The notes below the pieces were generated by a model. The model made no database searches. It had not been told where the DNA came from and saw only the letters and a list, made by a program, of their open reading frames with translations. Source: Tanytarsus gracilentus (taxonomy: Eukaryota; Arthropoda; Insecta; Diptera; Chironomidae). Taken from it: DNA of 64,000 nt. Location of the stretch: positions 2,728,001 through 2,792,000 of the forward strand of contig JAXRKN010000036.1 of assembly GCA_038502055.1 (NCBI GenBank). The letters are read 5' to 3'. A program made the position numbers and the translations under genes. Shown here piece after piece: positions 61,211-64,000 of the stretch (position 1 is its first letter; each line of letters begins with the position of its first letter).

Positions 61211-61232
61211 ATTAAGGATCCCTAATAATCAT

Positions 61233-64000
61233 GACAAATTATGTATTCTTTTCGATCATCAGTGACACAAATTTCTCGAGAGTCTTTTAACAAATATTTA
61301 CTTTACCTTTTAACAACTCGCTTCTTCTACTTCTTTTTTTTCACTCGTCAACGAAAAGTGCTTAATTAATCCACAAAGATTGTCAAAATGGCACACATGC
61401 ACTCAATAAATTCTTTTATTGTCTTATTCGATAACGAACTGATTTTATCACGCGCACAATTTCACAAAGTTTTAATAAAATAGATTTTAGAAGTGTTTTT
61501 TTTGTGTTCGAAGAAGAAAATTGAAAGATTGGTCGAAGAGGTTGGTTGAAACAAAAAAAAATTGGCGAAAAAATAATTATGTCTTGACCATACCGCGGTT
61601 ACTGAAAGAATGACTTCCACCTGTCTTGTGAATGTTGTGAATGCTCCGGAGCTGGCGCGGAGTTGGAGGAAAAGAAAAGAAAACCAAGCTGCGACGACTT
61701 TTTCGTTTTTTTTTGTGATAAAGAAACTGAAATGTATGTGAAGGAAAACCGAAAGAGAAAAAAAAAGAAATGAAACGAAAGAGAAATGGTGAGAGATGGA
61801 CGGCATAGAGAAAAAATTTCTTTGCAGCATCATTTCGGGACATGATCGCACAGACGTATTAGTGATATGCGTCGAAAGCTCTCTTTTTTTCGCATTTTAT
61901 GTGATAGGAAAAAAATTTGTTCAACTCCGAACATGTGTGAGGAATTTTCTCTCTCTCGCGTCTATAGATGTCGGGTCGGGTCTTCTATAAAAATTATGAG
62001 ATATAAATCACACTCTGTGAATGTGTATTCGAGTGGCGGGGCTGAAAGCGCATACTGTTGAAAAAATTCCAACTGAAAGCTCCGAGAGACAACAAGTCTG
62101 AGATGGCGTTCATTGCCTCTTGACCAAGTTCCAGGTCATTATCAAAATTTTTAACTCTCTCACTCTAAAAAATCTTCAACGATATTAAAATGAATTAAAT
62201 TAACCGGGCGTTGCAAATTTTATCGATAGAAACTCTTTTTTTTTCATCTCTTTAATGGCAAGTGAAAATTTTTTTACTCTTGTCATTTCTTTTCTTTCTC
62301 AAAAGTATAAAAAAAGTCATCATCTAGTTTTAATTGTGCGAAATTTCATTTTTAATTTGCGCTTGAATGAATGTCAATAGACTCAATTAATTTTTTTGTG
62401 TGTGACTTTCGCATCGTTGGATGCTGTGGTGAGTTTTGTTAATCATGATGGAAAAATTGGATTTGGACACTTGAATTTTTTTTAACTTTTTAAATTTTTT
62501 ATTGAAAATTTTTGATTGTTTCGAATATTTTTCGTTTTTTTTGTATTAATTACGCACCACTTAAGAATATTTAAAGTGTCTTTCCCTTTTCTACAAAAAT
62601 TTTGACAATTGATTGATTCAAGGTCTTTTCTCGTCAGATTTCACTTTGCCATTCGTCAATTATTCGTCAAAGTAATTTATTAATTTTATTTCTCGTGGTA
62701 TGCAATTTGTATGAAATTAAGCATCGATGAATTTTAATGAAATCATTTCGAGTTAATTTTGTAATTATTTGCTTTTTTGGAATCCCAAAAATTTTCATCG
62801 ATGATTTCTTTTGGTAAAGTAGCGACAGTGGAATGCAATATCACGTTTTATGCAAATTCGATTAAGACTGAACGCGAATTCATTTTTTTTGACGATGATT
62901 TTATGGAAATTTATTTTGCGATTCCACTTCGCGGTGTTTAATGATCGTCTGCTTTTATCCGAATGCAAATTAAGACATTATAAGTTTTTAAACAGATCAT
63001 TAATTTCTTCGCATTATTGACACATGTAAATCATCACACACTTCATCACTTAATTAATTGGCGATAATCAGTTTAAATTTTTAAGTGACTCAAAATTATT
63101 TAAATTAATTAAAGCTTGGAATTAAAGTTCAATGACGCTTCACTCAAGTGGTCATGAGTCAGAGATGTTAAGTCATTAGCAGTAAAACATCTGACAAATT
63201 GCAATAAAGATCAAAAGATCGTTAGTAATTTTCATTACATACCAGACAATCGTGCGACTGCACGTAAATGGGTCAGTGGGAATTTCTTATATATGTTTAA
63301 TAATCATTCTTCCGTTCTCTTCTTCATTTTTATTTTATTTTCACTTTTAACTCTCGCGCACTTCCAAGAAAATTTCATTTTCATTCTTTCCACTCCACGT
63401 CATCGAATCATTTCTTTTTTCTCTCTCTCGCTCGACCAATAAATTCCTCAAATTGCTGCGATGGAATTTTACTGAATTTTTTGTCACTCTCCCATGGATT
63501 TATTTTTTTCTCTAATTTTTTTATGAATAAAGTTGACAGTTTTATGCATTTCATAATTTAATAACTTCTCTCTGCATATTTTTAACATCACTCCGTAATG
63601 ATGAAGTCCATTGACGTTATCCATGCACATATGTGCAATTTTCTAGCCAGTCATGTGCAGTCACAATAATTTACGATCATTTTGCTTTCATTTTCAAGTT
63701 ATCTCGGATATTTTTTCCTCCTCTCATATTCTCGTGCTCGTCATTCATCCACTGCCATCGAGTTTTTTTTTCAGCAGAGATTAGTCCGAGGAGATTTGTC
63801 GAGGAAAAACGATTAATTGATATCAACTGTGGCAATAAATCAAAAGAGCATTTTTTTGCAATTTACATTTTTTCTTACACTAATGCACTAATGCTACTCA
63901 AAGCTTGTAAGCTTGATATCGATAACACACGACAAATTGCTCATAATTTCTCATGTAAACATATAAAGCGCGAAAAGAGAAAAGTTTAAATTGAATGTCA
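61233..64000. other. non-coding region at the right edge
   Basis: AT-rich with CT/GA-rich stretches (for example 63420-63432), TATCGATA boxes near 62221 and 63917, and a TATAAAAA near 61987. May include the non-coding first exon and promoter of ZP gene 2, but no exon can be fixed from sequence alone. Confidence 0.4.

Larger units (their letters stand above)
60468..61232. mobile_element. hAT-type MITE with 8-bp target site duplication
   Basis: The element is 60476-61224 (749 bp). Ends are the perfect inverted pair TAGGGATCCT and AGGATCCCTA, flanked by identical 8-bp copies of ATAATCAT (60468-60475 and 61225-61232). Ends starting TAGGG and an 8-bp duplication point to the hAT superfamily. No coding capacity is seen. 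Subterminal arrays of TCACCGGTGA lie at both ends, and the middle contains an imperfect hairpin. Non-autonomous; its mobilising transposase is not in the window. Confidence 0.9.

Noticed and set aside
61462..61851. 129-codon Phe/Ser-rich frame on the minus strand
   Set aside because: Low-complexity composition made by GAAA/TTTC-rich DNA; no domain, and an overlapping frame of similar length reads the same kind of sequence.

Overview
The window is AT-rich nuclear DNA from an insect. Introns are mostly short (about 50-70 bp), with GTAAGT/GTGAGT donors, TATAAAAG/TCAGT core promoters, a ZAD zinc-finger gene and CYP4-clan P450 tandems. Inference: a nematoceran dipteran, possibly a chironomid-type midge. 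Most genes are split by introns, so the exon structures below were built by hand from splice sites and reading-frame continuity. Every full-length model closes in frame.

Layout. 1-2 kb: 3' part of an M1 aminopeptidase N. 2.6-11.5 kb: four minus-strand genes for tiny secreted precursors (57-63 aa). Each has a signal peptide, an acidic spacer and a Lys/Leu-rich tail ending in Gly. I do not recognise this family. The cluster is interrupted by an internally deleted hAT element (6.4-7.3 kb, perfect 8-bp target duplication) and by a plus-strand zyxin gene. 11.9-17.7 kb: three tandem, intact CYP4-clan P450 genes. 17.9-22.8 kb: Mcm2 and the primase large subunit Prim2, head to head across a short promoter with two E2F-type sites. 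22.8-24.7 kb: PDE12-type 2',5'-phosphodiesterase. 24.8-26.6 kb: ZAD-C2H2 zinc-finger protein. 26.6-37.3 kb: no coding sequence seen; probably upstream regulatory DNA and 5' UTR intron of the next gene.

37.4-42.0 kb and 47.3-56.2 kb (opposite strands): two ZP-domain apical matrix proteins, each with signal exon, ZP domain, furin site and C-terminal membrane segment. Between them lie a gene that looks like the helicase plus dimerization half of Dicer-2, ending before any PAZ or RNase III domain, and a divergent SUMO gene facing it. 56.2-64.0 kb: no coding sequence seen, apart from a second hAT-type MITE (60.5-61.2 kb). Its subterminal 10-bp repeats share a skeleton with those of the first element.

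Functional themes: a possible immune/effector peptide cluster, detoxification P450s, a co-regulated replication gene pair, apical extracellular matrix, and a nuclease-less Dicer-2 paralogue. The most novel candidates are the Lys/Leu peptide family, the Dicer-2-derived helicase, and the paired hAT elements.
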